DNA from: Clostridiales bacterium
GTDB lineage: Bacteria; Bacillota; Clostridia; Lachnospirales; Lachnospiraceae
Length of the DNA: 64,000 nucleotides
NCBI GenBank assembly: GCA_018365455.1
Contig: JAGZJZ010000012.1
Coordinates: 1 to 64,000, forward strand
Direction of reading: 5' to 3'
Within the stretch, counting starts at the first letter, position 1, and each line of letters begins with the position of its first letter. A program made the position numbers and the translations under genes. The notes under the pieces are model-generated. The model had not been told where the DNA came from. It did no database searches and saw nothing but the letters and a program-made list of their open reading frames with translations. Positions 43,966-52,575 of this stretch are shown in pieces.

Positions 43966-44071
43966 TTCGTTTATATAAATCTCTGTTTATTTATGATCTC
44001 TGTTTTTTATGATCTCTATACGTTTTATAAATCTCTGTTCATTTCTTGATTGCTGTACATTTTTATAAATC
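43966..44071. repeat. Degenerate repeats echoing the glnA stop-codon region
   Basis: Copies of TTATAAATCTCTG/TTATGATCTCTG occur at 43972-43985, 43991-44002, 44007-44017 and 44025-44037, and the glnA 3' end itself reads TTATAAATCG (44063-44072; Asp-Leu-stop on the minus strand). Spacing is 16-20 bases, then 37 to the coding copy. Confidence 0.65.
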
Positions 44072-45493
44072 GTAGTATCTCTGGAATTCTGCTGGGTGGG
44101 GAATCTGGCTGATATCTTTACTTTCCAATCTTTTCCGCTGTATCCAGATTTCAATCAGACGCTCCGGAAATACCCCTGATTTTGTCAGATACTCATGATC
44201 CTCTTCCAGTGCATCAAGTGCTTCATCCAGATTTTTAGGCAAAGACTGTATTTTTGCCTGCTGTTCCTGATCCAGGTCGTACAGATTAAAATCATAGGGA
44301 CCCCAGCCATTTTCCGATGGATCAATCTGATTCTTAACTCCATCCAGTCCTGCCATTAAAATAGCAGCATAAGCATAATACGGATTCGCCGCAGCATCCG
44401 GACAGCGAAGTTCAAAACGCTTTGTCTCCGGTGACTTTGCATATGCCGGTATGCGCACTACCGCACTTCTGTTGGAAGTGGCATAACCGATTGTAACAGG
44501 CGCTTCATATCCGGGTACCAGGCGTTTAAAGGAGTTGGTAGAGGGATTCGTCCAGGCACAGAGAGAAGCTGCATGTTTTAGCAGACCGCCTATAAAATAA
44601 TGGGCTGTTTTACTGAGACCGGAATATCCTTCTTCATCATAGAAGACCGGTGCACCGTCCTTTTGCAGCAGCATATGTACATGCATTCCATTCCCAGCTT
44701 CCTGGTAAACGGGTTTTGGCATAAAAGTTACCGTCTTTCCTTCTGAAACTGCCGCATTCTTAACCACGTATTTTGTAATCATGGTTTTGTCCGCCATATC
44801 CACCATTTCTCCCAGTTCCACTTCTATTTCCATCTGACCGGATCCGCCAACCTCATGATGGTGGTACTTCACTTTCACTCCCCAGTCTTCCAGAATCATA
44901 CACATTTTACTTCGAAGGTTATAATTAATATCATTGGGAGCTGCTATATGGTAGCCGCCCTTTCCCTGGACCTGATAACCATTGTTAAATCCGTCATCAA
45001 TGCCGGTATTCCACTGCGCCTGCCTGGTATCCACCGCATAAAAGGATTTTTCCGGAGATACGGCAAACCGCACATCATCAAAAATGTGAAATTCAAATTC
45101 GGGACCAATAATCATCTTGTCTGCTATCCCTGTCTGCCTCATATACTCCATCGCACGAAGGCTGACATTGCGGGGATATTGATCAAATGGAGTATTCTCA
45201 TCTTTACCGATTACACACACATCGCCTGTCATTGATAATGTAGGAATGGCAACAAATGGATCCACTACTGCAGTTGCCGGATCCGGTATGAAAACCATAT
45301 CACTTTTTTCAATGGGGGCATACCCATAATTTGACCCGTCAAAGCCAATTCCATATTCAAATATATTCTCATCAAACCGCTCTGCCGGAATCGTGATATG
45401 GCGCCATCTGCCATCCAGATCTGTCATTTTAAAATCAATCATCCTGATTCCATTATCTGCACATAACTGCTTTACCTTTTCACTTTTACCCAT
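44063..45493 (-). CDS. glnA: Glutamine synthetase
   Basis: A 476-residue enzyme that forms glutamine from glutamate, ammonia and ATP. Motifs: DLDGRWRHITIP and FDGSNYGYAPIEKSDM (N-terminal domain), GPEFEFHIFDD (metal ligands), HHEVGGSGQMEIEV, and NSFKRLVPGYEAP (ATP and glutamate binding). It belongs to the GSI family; the sequence DGRWRHITIP resembles a subgroup with long N-terminal spacing. GGAGGATAGT sets the start at 45493. Monocistronic. No GlnR or TnrA site was recognised upstream. Confidence 0.95.
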   Translation of the reverse strand: MGKSEKVKQLCADNGIRMIDFKMTDLDGRWRHITIPAERFDENIFEYGIGFDGSNYGYAPIEKSDMVFIPDPATAVVDPFVAIPTLSMTGDVCVIGKDENTPFDQYPRNVSLRAMEYMRQTGIADKMIIGPEFEFHIFDDVRFAVSPEKSFYAVDTRQAQWNTGIDDGFNNGYQVQGKGGYHIAAPNDINYNLRSKMCMILEDWGVKVKYHHHEVGGSGQMEIEVELGEMVDMADKTMITKYVVKNAAVSEGKTVTFMPKPVYQEAGNGMHVHMLLQKDGAPVFYDEEGYSGLSKTAHYFIGGLLKHAASLCAWTNPSTNSFKRLVPGYEAPVTIGYATSNRSAVVRIPAYAKSPETKRFELRCPDAAANPYYAYAAILMAGLDGVKNQIDPSENGWGPYDFNLYDLDQEQQAKIQSLPKNLDEALDALEEDHEYLTKSGVFPERLIEIWIQRKRLESKDISQIPHPAEFQRYYDL

Positions 45494-45597
45494 ACTATCC
45501 TCCAATTTACATTTATAGCAAACCCACATTTTAATTTTAGCATAGGATTTATGATAATTCTATAGGGAAATACACTAATTCCTTATTACATCTCCCC

Positions 45598-45942
45598 TCA
45601 TTGACCGGCATCACCGTAATCACGGCAGAGGCTAAACATATATTTAATTACCCTTCTATATAAGATGTCTGTAAGGTCATCCCTATTCTTTATACTTTGC
45701 TCCACTTCCTCGTAATTTCTTTCCACCAGTATTTCATTCATCGTTATCCCCAGAAGTATGCTCAATGCTAACAAATTATCCACATTTGGAAGTGCCAGTC
45801 CACAAAACCAACGGTAAATGGTCTGTGGGCAGGCAAATCCCATATACTCCTGCAATTCCTTTACCGATATATTTTTCTCTTCGCATAAACATTTTATGTT
45901 TTCTCCTGTCTTCGGCATGTCTATAACCGGATATATTACCAC
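45598..45942 (-). CDS. XRE-family helix-turn-helix regulator
   Basis: A 114-residue protein with an N-terminal HTH_3-type domain (GENIKCLCEEKNISVKELQ, TIYRWFCGLALPNVDNLLAL, LLGITMNEILV) and a short helical C-terminal tail. The best start is a GTG at 45942, with GGGGGA five bases upstream; the ATG at 45918 has no ribosome site. It lies between glnA and a gene of unknown function and could regulate either; nothing in the sequence decides. Confidence 0.82.
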   Translation of the reverse strand: MVIYPVIDMPKTGENIKCLCEEKNISVKELQEYMGFACPQTIYRWFCGLALPNVDNLLALSILLGITMNEILVERNYEEVEQSIKNRDDLTDILYRRVIKYMFSLCRDYGDAGQ

Positions 45943-45983
45943 TTTATCCCCCTTTCTTTCATTTATGGTGACCTATCTTTATT

Positions 45984-46128
45984 CCCGCGGGCAACGAGCC
46001 AAACGGACACGCTGGTGCGTCCATTTGGCCACTGCCGCGATGGTTAAAACCCCGTTGCCTGCAGCGGGGTTTTTAACTCCCGTAAGCAGTAACCAGGTGG
46101 ATGCGCTTGCTAATCCATCTGATCTGAG
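45984..46128. other. GC-rich multi-hairpin intergenic element
   Basis: This spacer is visibly richer in G+C than its surroundings. It contains GCCAAA...TTTGGC arms closing a hairpin with GGAC/GTCC inside (46009-46041), then GTTAAAACCCCG against CGGGGTTTTTAAC around a short loop (about 46039-46072), and further CCCGCGGG and GGAT/ATCC pairs. It lies directly after the stop of the 530-residue protein gene. It may be a terminator cluster or a mobile structured repeat. Confidence 0.55.
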
Positions 46129-47721
46129 TTATTCATAATAATGATTAAGCAGTTCCTCATTGGATATCAAAGCATAATAAATCTGATAACTCTCATCATT
46201 GACCGCTTTCACTCTAAAAAACGGGTAGTATTTCTTCATATACTCATCATCCAGAATATGATTGAAAATCTGATTCCAGGATCTTTTACTTAACAAAAAC
46301 TGCTCATTGTTGGATATTAACATCCTGCACCGTTCCCTAACATTGAGAGGTAAAAACCTTTTTTCATATTCTTCTATGCTGATTTTTTTCATAAATTCAA
46401 TCAGTTTTTTCACGCACTTCTCCAGTTGGGGTTCCAGACTATCTCCTTCTTCATACTGCATAAGATCATCAAAATCCGCAATTTGGTAAACCTCTTTTTC
46501 CTTTTCTTCCTCTTCCAGCATTTTCCCCATCTTAAGCATGATCTCATCATTGTCGTAAAACAAACTTTGAAAACTTTCCTGTTCTTCTTCATTTTCTTTT
46601 CGAAACTGCTCTACAATCTTCTTCACATCACACTCTTCCCTAAAGCTTTTTTCCAGAACGGACATCATATCATCATAGGAAAGGTATGCGCTTACGTTTT
46701 CATTTACCGCTCCCGACATTAAGGCAAATACCTTTGACATCTGGTCTTTAATTGTCTCAATCTCTTCACTGTCGGGCCTGTCCTGTATATGCTCCGTATA
46801 GTCATAGGTATTCTTCTCCTTCATATATAACTTCGACTTCACAACACGGCGGATAATACTTTCAGCCGTTAAAACCTTTCTCCACTTATGCTTTTCTTTA
46901 ACCAGCATACAGAACATTTCCAGTTCAAAACCCAGCGCGAAATATTTTTTCATTTCATGAATAAACCCAACCTGGTCTGGGGTGAACCCTCCAAAAGCCT
47001 TCTGAAAATATGTTTTTATGGTATCTTCATCAAAATGTTCCCGGATAAAATCTCCCATCTTTTCATCTTTCTTTTCCATTGTGAGACAAAGAAACGCTTC
47101 CAATCGCTCCACGTCATCCAGGTTCATTTTTAGAACCCGCTTATAAAGCTGAATCATACAGGCTCTGTCTGTTAACTCAATGGGTATCTCCAGATACTGG
47201 TTCGCCCAGCGGATGGCGCGTTTACACTGTCCCAGTGATATATCGCCATATACAACAGCCGCCCCGGGCAGTCTTGCTTCTACCAGACAGCCTACAGCCA
47301 ATAAATACAGATGATATGGCTCTCCCTGTGTTTTTCCTCCCCATAGTTTTTTAATATCCGGAATCCTTTTGTCATCATCCTCTATGCATCTCCTGTCAGA
47401 TAAAATTGACCAGAACACATCCTGGTCCAGCTGATCCCGGAATCCTTCCCCATAATACTTCAGCTCTTTAGGAAAATGAAAGGACTCTCCCCTCTTTTTA
47501 CTCACCAGGTCACCACTGGTAAACCAGCCCGAATGTCCATATTGATTTGTAACTTCCCGGGTTTTTACATAAAAGGAAAAAACCTGTCCGTATTTCTTCG
47601 CATTAACACGATTTAAAAAAGGATAGTTACGTATCAGAACCAGACTCTCTTTGTATACTTTCTCCCATTCCTCTTTTGCAATTTTTTCCGGAACTACATC
47701 CAGTGAAATATGAATCCCCAT
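46129..47721 (-). CDS. Uncharacterised 530-residue cytoplasmic protein
   Basis: I do not recognise this protein. It has no signal peptide or transmembrane helix. The N-terminal 110 residues (MGIHISLDVVPEKIAKEEW, KYGQVFSFYVKTREVTNQYG, SGWFTSGDLVSKKRGESFHF) look like a mixed alpha/beta domain. The rest is helical and strongly charged, with Glu/Lys-rich stretches near residues 370-430 (KENEEEQESFQ, MLEEEEKEKEVYQ). AGGAGG precedes the ATG. It is the only gene between two terminators or repeats, next to an XRE regulator. No toxin, nuclease or ATPase motif is visible. Confidence 0.75.
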   Translation of the reverse strand: MGIHISLDVVPEKIAKEEWEKVYKESLVLIRNYPFLNRVNAKKYGQVFSFYVKTREVTNQYGHSGWFTSGDLVSKKRGESFHFPKELKYYGEGFRDQLDQDVFWSILSDRRCIEDDDKRIPDIKKLWGGKTQGEPYHLYLLAVGCLVEARLPGAAVVYGDISLGQCKRAIRWANQYLEIPIELTDRACMIQLYKRVLKMNLDDVERLEAFLCLTMEKKDEKMGDFIREHFDEDTIKTYFQKAFGGFTPDQVGFIHEMKKYFALGFELEMFCMLVKEKHKWRKVLTAESIIRRVVKSKLYMKEKNTYDYTEHIQDRPDSEEIETIKDQMSKVFALMSGAVNENVSAYLSYDDMMSVLEKSFREECDVKKIVEQFRKENEEEQESFQSLFYDNDEIMLKMGKMLEEEEKEKEVYQIADFDDLMQYEEGDSLEPQLEKCVKKLIEFMKKISIEEYEKRFLPLNVRERCRMLISNNEQFLLSKRSWNQIFNHILDDEYMKKYYPFFRVKAVNDESYQIYYALISNEELLNHYYE

Positions 47722-47989
47722 AGTTTACCTCCTCATTTATGCGTATAATTGTTTTCTATTTCATCATAGACGATTAGAATCAGGAAGTCATTGAATTACA
47801 AATTCAAAAAAATGGGGAAATCAATGTATTTTCATATTATATGTTGTGTATTAATTTCTTTATTAGTATATTTTCATCTTGAGTGATTTGTATTTCTAGG
47901 ATACTATAAAATTTGGAAAATTGCAAATTGAATCAGGAACCATTCAGAAAAAATCAGAGCAAGGCAGTTGATTGCTGCCTTGCTCTGAT
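47722..47989. other. AT-rich intergenic spacer
   Basis: Upstream region of the 530-residue protein gene plus the end of the Lpl-type operon. The only structured element is the terminator at 47952-47990. No small gene is seen. Confidence 0.6.
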
Positions 47990-47990
47990 T
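47952..47990 (-). terminator. Terminator of the Lpl-type glycan operon
   Basis: Perfect 16-bp stem AATCAGAGCAAGGCAG/CTGCCTTGCTCTGATT around TTGATTG. On the minus strand it is followed by TTTTTTC. It begins at the stop codon of the last gene. Confidence 0.92.
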
Positions 47991-48925
47991 TAATCTCCTT
48001 TATATCCCATCCAAAATTGCTCATCCGGTTTCTCAATTATCATTTTGCCATCTTTATTGCATGCAACCATAACAGAGCATGTATAGTCTTCATTACCTAT
48101 TACAAAGGGAAATTTTTTCATATTGGTAGCTGCCCCAATATTCCCGTTCCTATCCATTGCAATTACAGACATACTTCCTATTTTATCCCTACGTTTTCCC
48201 AGCATAACAATATGATAATTTAGTGCATGCTCACATGCATCCTGCACGCTTAATCCGGATCCCATAGATGCTACAATGGAATAAGCAAGGCAGCCTTTCA
48301 TAATATCTTCCCCAACGCCCGTTGCTGCTGCACTGCCAATTATAGAGTTGGCATAAAATCCCGAGCCAATAATCGGACTATCCCCAACCCTTCCCGGGTG
48401 TTTTAAAAACAAACCGGATGTAGACACTCCACATGCAATGGAGCCGGATTGATTCCGCCCGATTACACAAACAGTATCGTGTCCGTCATAAGCATCCATA
48501 TCACCCTTAAAATTACTTTTCATGGAACTTTCATACCTGCGCATTGCATTAGGTGTCAATAGATTCTGCATTTCCACTCCCTGGGACAATGCATATTCTT
48601 CTGCCCCTTTTCCGGCAAGAAAGCAATTTCTGCTGCATCGGCTTAAGGAACATGCCAGTTCAATTGGATTCTTTATTCCCTGAACAGCCATTACCCCTCC
48701 GGCCTCCAGTGTATCTCCGTCCATAAAAGCTGCGTCTAGTTCTACATAGCCCTCTCTGTTTGGCAGTCCCCCATAGCCTACAGAAACAAAGTTTTCATTG
48801 TCTTCGACTCTTTTAACCGCTTCTACTATTGCTCGATGAAGGTTTCCATTGCCATTCAGAATCTGCATTCCTTCCTGAATTCCTTCCAATGCCATTTTCC
48901 AAGTTGCAACCATATAACCTTTCAT
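47990..48925 (-). CDS. Glycosylasparaginase / isoaspartyl peptidase family (Ntn hydrolase)
   Basis: A 311-residue autoprocessing hydrolase. The cleavage and nucleophile site is DGHDTVCVIG, with Thr151 as the new N-terminal nucleophile. It is followed by CGVSTSGLFLKHPGRVGDSPIIGSG (substrate-binding Arg and Asp) and AAATGVGEDI. These match bacterial glycosylasparaginase (aspartylglucosaminidase), which cleaves the GlcNAc-Asn bond, better than plant-type asparaginases. No signal peptide, so it acts inside the cell. GGGAGG sets the start at 48925. It is last in the operon, next to nagB, which suggests intracellular breakdown of GlcNAc-Asn. Confidence 0.9.
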   Translation of the reverse strand: MKGYMVATWKMALEGIQEGMQILNGNGNLHRAIVEAVKRVEDNENFVSVGYGGLPNREGYVELDAAFMDGDTLEAGGVMAVQGIKNPIELACSLSRCSRNCFLAGKGAEEYALSQGVEMQNLLTPNAMRRYESSMKSNFKGDMDAYDGHDTVCVIGRNQSGSIACGVSTSGLFLKHPGRVGDSPIIGSGFYANSIIGSAAATGVGEDIMKGCLAYSIVASMGSGLSVQDACEHALNYHIVMLGKRRDKIGSMSVIAMDRNGNIGAATNMKKFPFVIGNEDYTCSVMVACNKDGKMIIEKPDEQFWMGYKGD

Positions 48926-48969
48926 ATATGAACCTCCCATTTAAAGTTGACTGTATATGTAAAAAAAAA

Positions 48970-49698
48970 TCATCTCTCCTTTAAAAGTGAACCAGCTGCT
49001 TCATCTATTATAAAAATAGAATTACCATGTTTCTTAAGAATGGAAGCCGGCACGTCCTCTGTAACATCACCCTCCACCACTTTTTTTACTGCCTCCGCTT
49101 TGCTTTTACCGGATGCTGCAAGTATGATACAATCTGCAGCCATTATTTCCCGAAAACCCATTGTATACATCTGAGATGGAACCTCATTATCTTTTAAGTG
49201 AAACAACTTCTTCGTTGCTTCCTTTGTAGATATGCAGCTGTCAGCTACAAACAGCTTTGAGTCAAATGGCGTCCCCGGTTCATTTGCTCCTATATGCCCA
49301 TTTGTTCCCAGCCCCAGAAGTTGTATGTCCCGCTTATATCTCTGCAATATGAACTCATATCGCTTTAGCTCCTCATCCCGATCCGGAGCCTGGGCATCCA
49401 GTCCAAAAATATTTTTTGGTTTTCTATCGATCCTGTTGTATAAATATGTATGCATGAAGGAATAAACACTATAGGGCATCTCCCTCTCCCCAACATACTC
49501 ATCCAGGTTCAGAAAAGTACAATGACTGATATCCAGTCCGTCATTTATAATATCTGCAAATCCGGTTAAAAATCTCTTTGTGGTAGCTCCTGTGGTAAAA
49601 GACAGAACAGAATCACTTTTCCTTTTAACCTGGTTAGAGAAATACTGTAATAGTATATCTGTCATTTCATTATAATCTTTAACTTTCAGTAATTTCAT
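48970..49698 (-). CDS. nagB: Glucosamine-6-phosphate deaminase (NagB)
   Basis: A 242-residue enzyme converting glucosamine 6-phosphate to fructose 6-phosphate and ammonia. Motifs: SFTTGATTKRFL (phosphate site), TFLNLDEYVG (catalytic Asp), GLGTNGHIGANEPG (catalytic His and Glu) and SGKSKAEAVKKVVEGDV. The Asn before GH is normal in Bacillus-type NagB. AAGGAGAATA precedes the ATG. Its place between the glycosylasparaginase and the M24-like gene ties the operon to amino-sugar catabolism. Confidence 0.93.
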   Translation of the reverse strand: MKLLKVKDYNEMTDILLQYFSNQVKRKSDSVLSFTTGATTKRFLTGFADIINDGLDISHCTFLNLDEYVGEREMPYSVYSFMHTYLYNRIDRKPKNIFGLDAQAPDRDEELKRYEFILQRYKRDIQLLGLGTNGHIGANEPGTPFDSKLFVADSCISTKEATKKLFHLKDNEVPSQMYTMGFREIMAADCIILAASGKSKAEAVKKVVEGDVTEDVPASILKKHGNSIFIIDEAAGSLLKER

Positions 49699-49753
49699 TA
49701 TTCTCCTTTACAGCCTTGTTAAATAATTGCGTTATTATGATGTGTCACCAGTC

Positions 49754-51142
49754 TTACTTTACAAAAATTTTATTCGTATCCAACATAAAGGGAAAAAATA
49801 CACCATTTAAATTACTCAAAGGCAAAACTTCGTCTTTTATCGTGATATTCAATACTTCTCTGAAAAAGATCTGCCTCTTTATAATTCTCCTATATACTTC
49901 TGGATACTCATTTTGCAGTTCTTTTCTCAATTTTTCATCTGCCACAACCAGTCCGTCTTCACATATTGCAGCCATTACTGGATTGGCTGATGAAGCAATT
50001 ATATCCGATTGCAGATGGGCACCACTCATAACAGGCGCTGTCGCACCCTTTCTCGCAGATGCATTAGACCATTCCTCCGTACCAATATAATGCCCTGGAT
50101 TCAGAGATACACCAAACTTAGGATCTCCGATCAGATCCATGACACTGTTATAAAGCTCCCCTGCCGATACTCCTATTTCCAGCGTCTCATACCAGTTTGC
50201 CACCGCAAGAAAATATGGATAATAAAATGATTCCAAATATCCAGCCAGCTCATCACTGCAGGTATTCTCGCTGTATGCAGCAATAGAGGCCCTGGAAACC
50301 AGATTCCCTTTTATACCATAACACATACCGCATACATCTCCCAGCTGCAAAACAGACTCTCCCGGCGACCGCAGGCCGATCCGCACACTTGTACTGCCAA
50401 AATTACAAATCGGGTGCATACTTCTTGGGTCAAACCCAACTTTTGCTTTCATAGGAAGTTCATATTCTTTCATACCGACTCTCAGATTTTTAATCATTCT
50501 CTGAATAACGCCGGTACATCTGTTTGCCTGATTCTCAGCCCAGGCAATCTCCTCCGCACAGTACAGCCTCATTCGAATGCCATCCGGTACCCGTATCAGT
50601 TCCTGTGTAAAATCACACACACTACTGCAGCTATTTATTATACTTGTCAGGATATTAGAAGGAATATCGCTAATACATCTGATATCGCTTTCATCTGATG
50701 CTTCCTCCGCATATTTATATCCTGCTATCCCTGTCTTTTCTGAATTGTTTGTAATTTTTTTAATAATCTCCTCAAGAGAACATGATTGATCTCTAGGCTG
50801 GCCCTGGAGACTAAAGTTCTGATATCGAACAGCATCCACTTTAAATGGTATATCTTCTATGTATCCCCATCCTTCATTCCCCACAATCAAGGTAACTTTT
50901 CCTCTTTCATCAATGATTGCTAAAGCTTCTTCAAAACGAGGGTCAAATCCACAAAAGTATTCTATGTTTGCACTATGTTCACGGTCTCCATATAAAATAA
51001 TCTGGGAAATCTTATTTTCTTTCATGCGGTCTGTTAGTTTATCAATACGCAGCTTATATACTGCTGCACTTAATTTATTAATCGGAGCACAGTCTGTTTC
51101 CTTTAAACAGGATTCATTTGCATTTATATTTTTTATTTTCAT
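49754..51142 (-). CDS. M24/creatinase-fold protein lacking metal ligands
   Basis: A 462-residue protein with an N-terminal creatinase-type domain (RIDKLTDRMKENKISQIILYG, NIEYFCGFDPRFEEALAIIDERG) and a C-terminal pita-bread domain. The two metal-binding Asp of aminopeptidase P (normally in IDxG and SDxTR contexts) are replaced: the region reads LGDVCGMCYGIKGNLVSRAS. The later His (NPGHYIG) and one Glu (ICEDGLVV) remain. Creatinase itself lacks metals and hydrolyses a C-N bond, so this may be a metal-independent hydrolase rather than a peptidase. The ribosome site is weak. Mid-operon. Confidence 0.8.
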   Translation of the reverse strand: MKIKNINANESCLKETDCAPINKLSAAVYKLRIDKLTDRMKENKISQIILYGDREHSANIEYFCGFDPRFEEALAIIDERGKVTLIVGNEGWGYIEDIPFKVDAVRYQNFSLQGQPRDQSCSLEEIIKKITNNSEKTGIAGYKYAEEASDESDIRCISDIPSNILTSIINSCSSVCDFTQELIRVPDGIRMRLYCAEEIAWAENQANRCTGVIQRMIKNLRVGMKEYELPMKAKVGFDPRSMHPICNFGSTSVRIGLRSPGESVLQLGDVCGMCYGIKGNLVSRASIAAYSENTCSDELAGYLESFYYPYFLAVANWYETLEIGVSAGELYNSVMDLIGDPKFGVSLNPGHYIGTEEWSNASARKGATAPVMSGAHLQSDIIASSANPVMAAICEDGLVVADEKLRKELQNEYPEVYRRIIKRQIFFREVLNITIKDEVLPLSNLNGVFFPFMLDTNKIFVK

Positions 51143-51162
51143 TACAAATACCGTCTCTTTCT

Positions 51163-52545
51163 TTAGACATTATAGTATTCCAGATATTTCGATGTATTCT
51201 GAAGCATTTCTCCAAACATTGTCTCAATATCCCGGATTGGCAATGAAATCAATGCGTCATTGGCAAATGCTAAAAATGCCGGTCTTAAAGAGTGGGAGAG
51301 GCATGCGTCGATCACCGCATTTTGTGCATAAATATGAGGTCTTGTAAGCTCAAGAATATTTTTATCCATTTCCCCGGCAAAAACAGGCCTGACGCTGTTG
51401 CAGGAAAATATGGCATTTGTTTCCACTACCACCCCCGACTCAATATTGCTGATCTGCCCGTGATTCGGCATATTTACATTGGTGATAAATGTATCCAGTC
51501 CTAATATCGCCTTCATCTGCCGAACCCCTTCCTCACCCGATAAATTAATTTTCACCTTTTCCTCTCCGGCTGCCTGTTTTCTGCTCTTTTCTAACAATCC
51601 AGCCAGGTTCTCTTTTCTCCAGCTGACCGGAGTTAATGAAAATTTATAGCTTTGAACCACTTGGGGGGTTTTTAAATACCATCCGGGGCAAAATTCCGCA
51701 AGATGTCTGTCTCCTGCTGCTGCTATCACACCAAATCTTCGAAACAAATCAAACTTAACACAATTGGCATTTGCAAAATAACTGTTCAGCCAGTTTTTTT
51801 CACCGTCTAATTCCAGGCCATCTTTATAGGTTTCTGCTGCTTTCTCATACAAAGGGAATAAATCTATCCCCTGATAAGCTGCCTCATTGATCCAGGTGAA
51901 ATGGTTTAAACCCATGACATTTACCTTAATATCATTCCTGGATATCTTTTCGATTCCGAATTCTTTTTCAGCCAGGCGCGCCAGAAGTTCCTGGGTTCCA
52001 AATACTTCATGACAGCAGCCAAATGCCTTGATTTTTGGAAAAACTTCATACAATATCCGTACACAGGCCCCCATTGGGTTGGTATAATTAATCACCCACG
52101 CATCTGGAGCTGTCTCTTTAATTGCATTTGCTATCTCCACATACATAGGCAGCGTCCGCAGTGCCCTGAATATCCCTCCGGGACCTGTCGTATCTCCAAC
52201 AGATTGATAGATTCCATATTTTTCAGGGAAGTGTACATCCGATTCCATTTCGTCAAAAGTTCCGGGCAATATAGAAATCACTACAAAATCAGCATCTTCC
52301 AGTGATTCTTTCAGTGAATTGCATGCACGATACTTAAAATTTTTGCCTTTTCCCTCTTCCTGCATGGCATTACCAATTAAGACATTGTTCTCTGCAGCCT
52401 CCTGATCTATATCATAAAGTGTTACAATGCCGCTCATTTGATCCTCTACAGCCAGATCACTCATCAGATTCCATGCCCATCCCCTGGATCCACCACCAAT
52501 ATATGTAATACGGACGTCCTCCGCTTTTTTATCTTTAATATACAT
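51163..52545 (-). CDS. GH4 glycosidase, LplD (alpha-galacturonidase)-like
   Basis: A 460-residue NAD+/Mn2+-dependent glycosidase. The Rossmann motif is ITYIGGGSRGWAWNL, followed by VGDTTGPGGIFRALRTLP and NYTNPMG. The metal-ligand region reads GCCHEVFGTQ; this CHEV form is the one described for LplD-type alpha-galacturonidases, unlike the CHS/CHxxxG of alpha-glucosidases. GLNHFTWI carries the second His. It acts in the cytoplasm. GGAGAAGCGT sets the start at 52545. In Bacillus subtilis lplD also follows lplABC, as here. Whether the substrate is a uronide or another hexoside is open. Confidence 0.87.
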   Translation of the reverse strand: MYIKDKKAEDVRITYIGGGSRGWAWNLMSDLAVEDQMSGIVTLYDIDQEAAENNVLIGNAMQEEGKGKNFKYRACNSLKESLEDADFVVISILPGTFDEMESDVHFPEKYGIYQSVGDTTGPGGIFRALRTLPMYVEIANAIKETAPDAWVINYTNPMGACVRILYEVFPKIKAFGCCHEVFGTQELLARLAEKEFGIEKISRNDIKVNVMGLNHFTWINEAAYQGIDLFPLYEKAAETYKDGLELDGEKNWLNSYFANANCVKFDLFRRFGVIAAAGDRHLAEFCPGWYLKTPQVVQSYKFSLTPVSWRKENLAGLLEKSRKQAAGEEKVKINLSGEEGVRQMKAILGLDTFITNVNMPNHGQISNIESGVVVETNAIFSCNSVRPVFAGEMDKNILELTRPHIYAQNAVIDACLSHSLRPAFLAFANDALISLPIRDIETMFGEMLQNTSKYLEYYNV

Positions 52546-52575
52546 ACGCTTCTCCATTCTGCCCTGTGGCTTAAC

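Noticed and set aside
48970..49698. Active-site defect in NagB (Asn instead of Asp before Gly-His)
   Set aside because: The Asn is the normal residue in Bacillus-type NagB, so the enzyme should be active.
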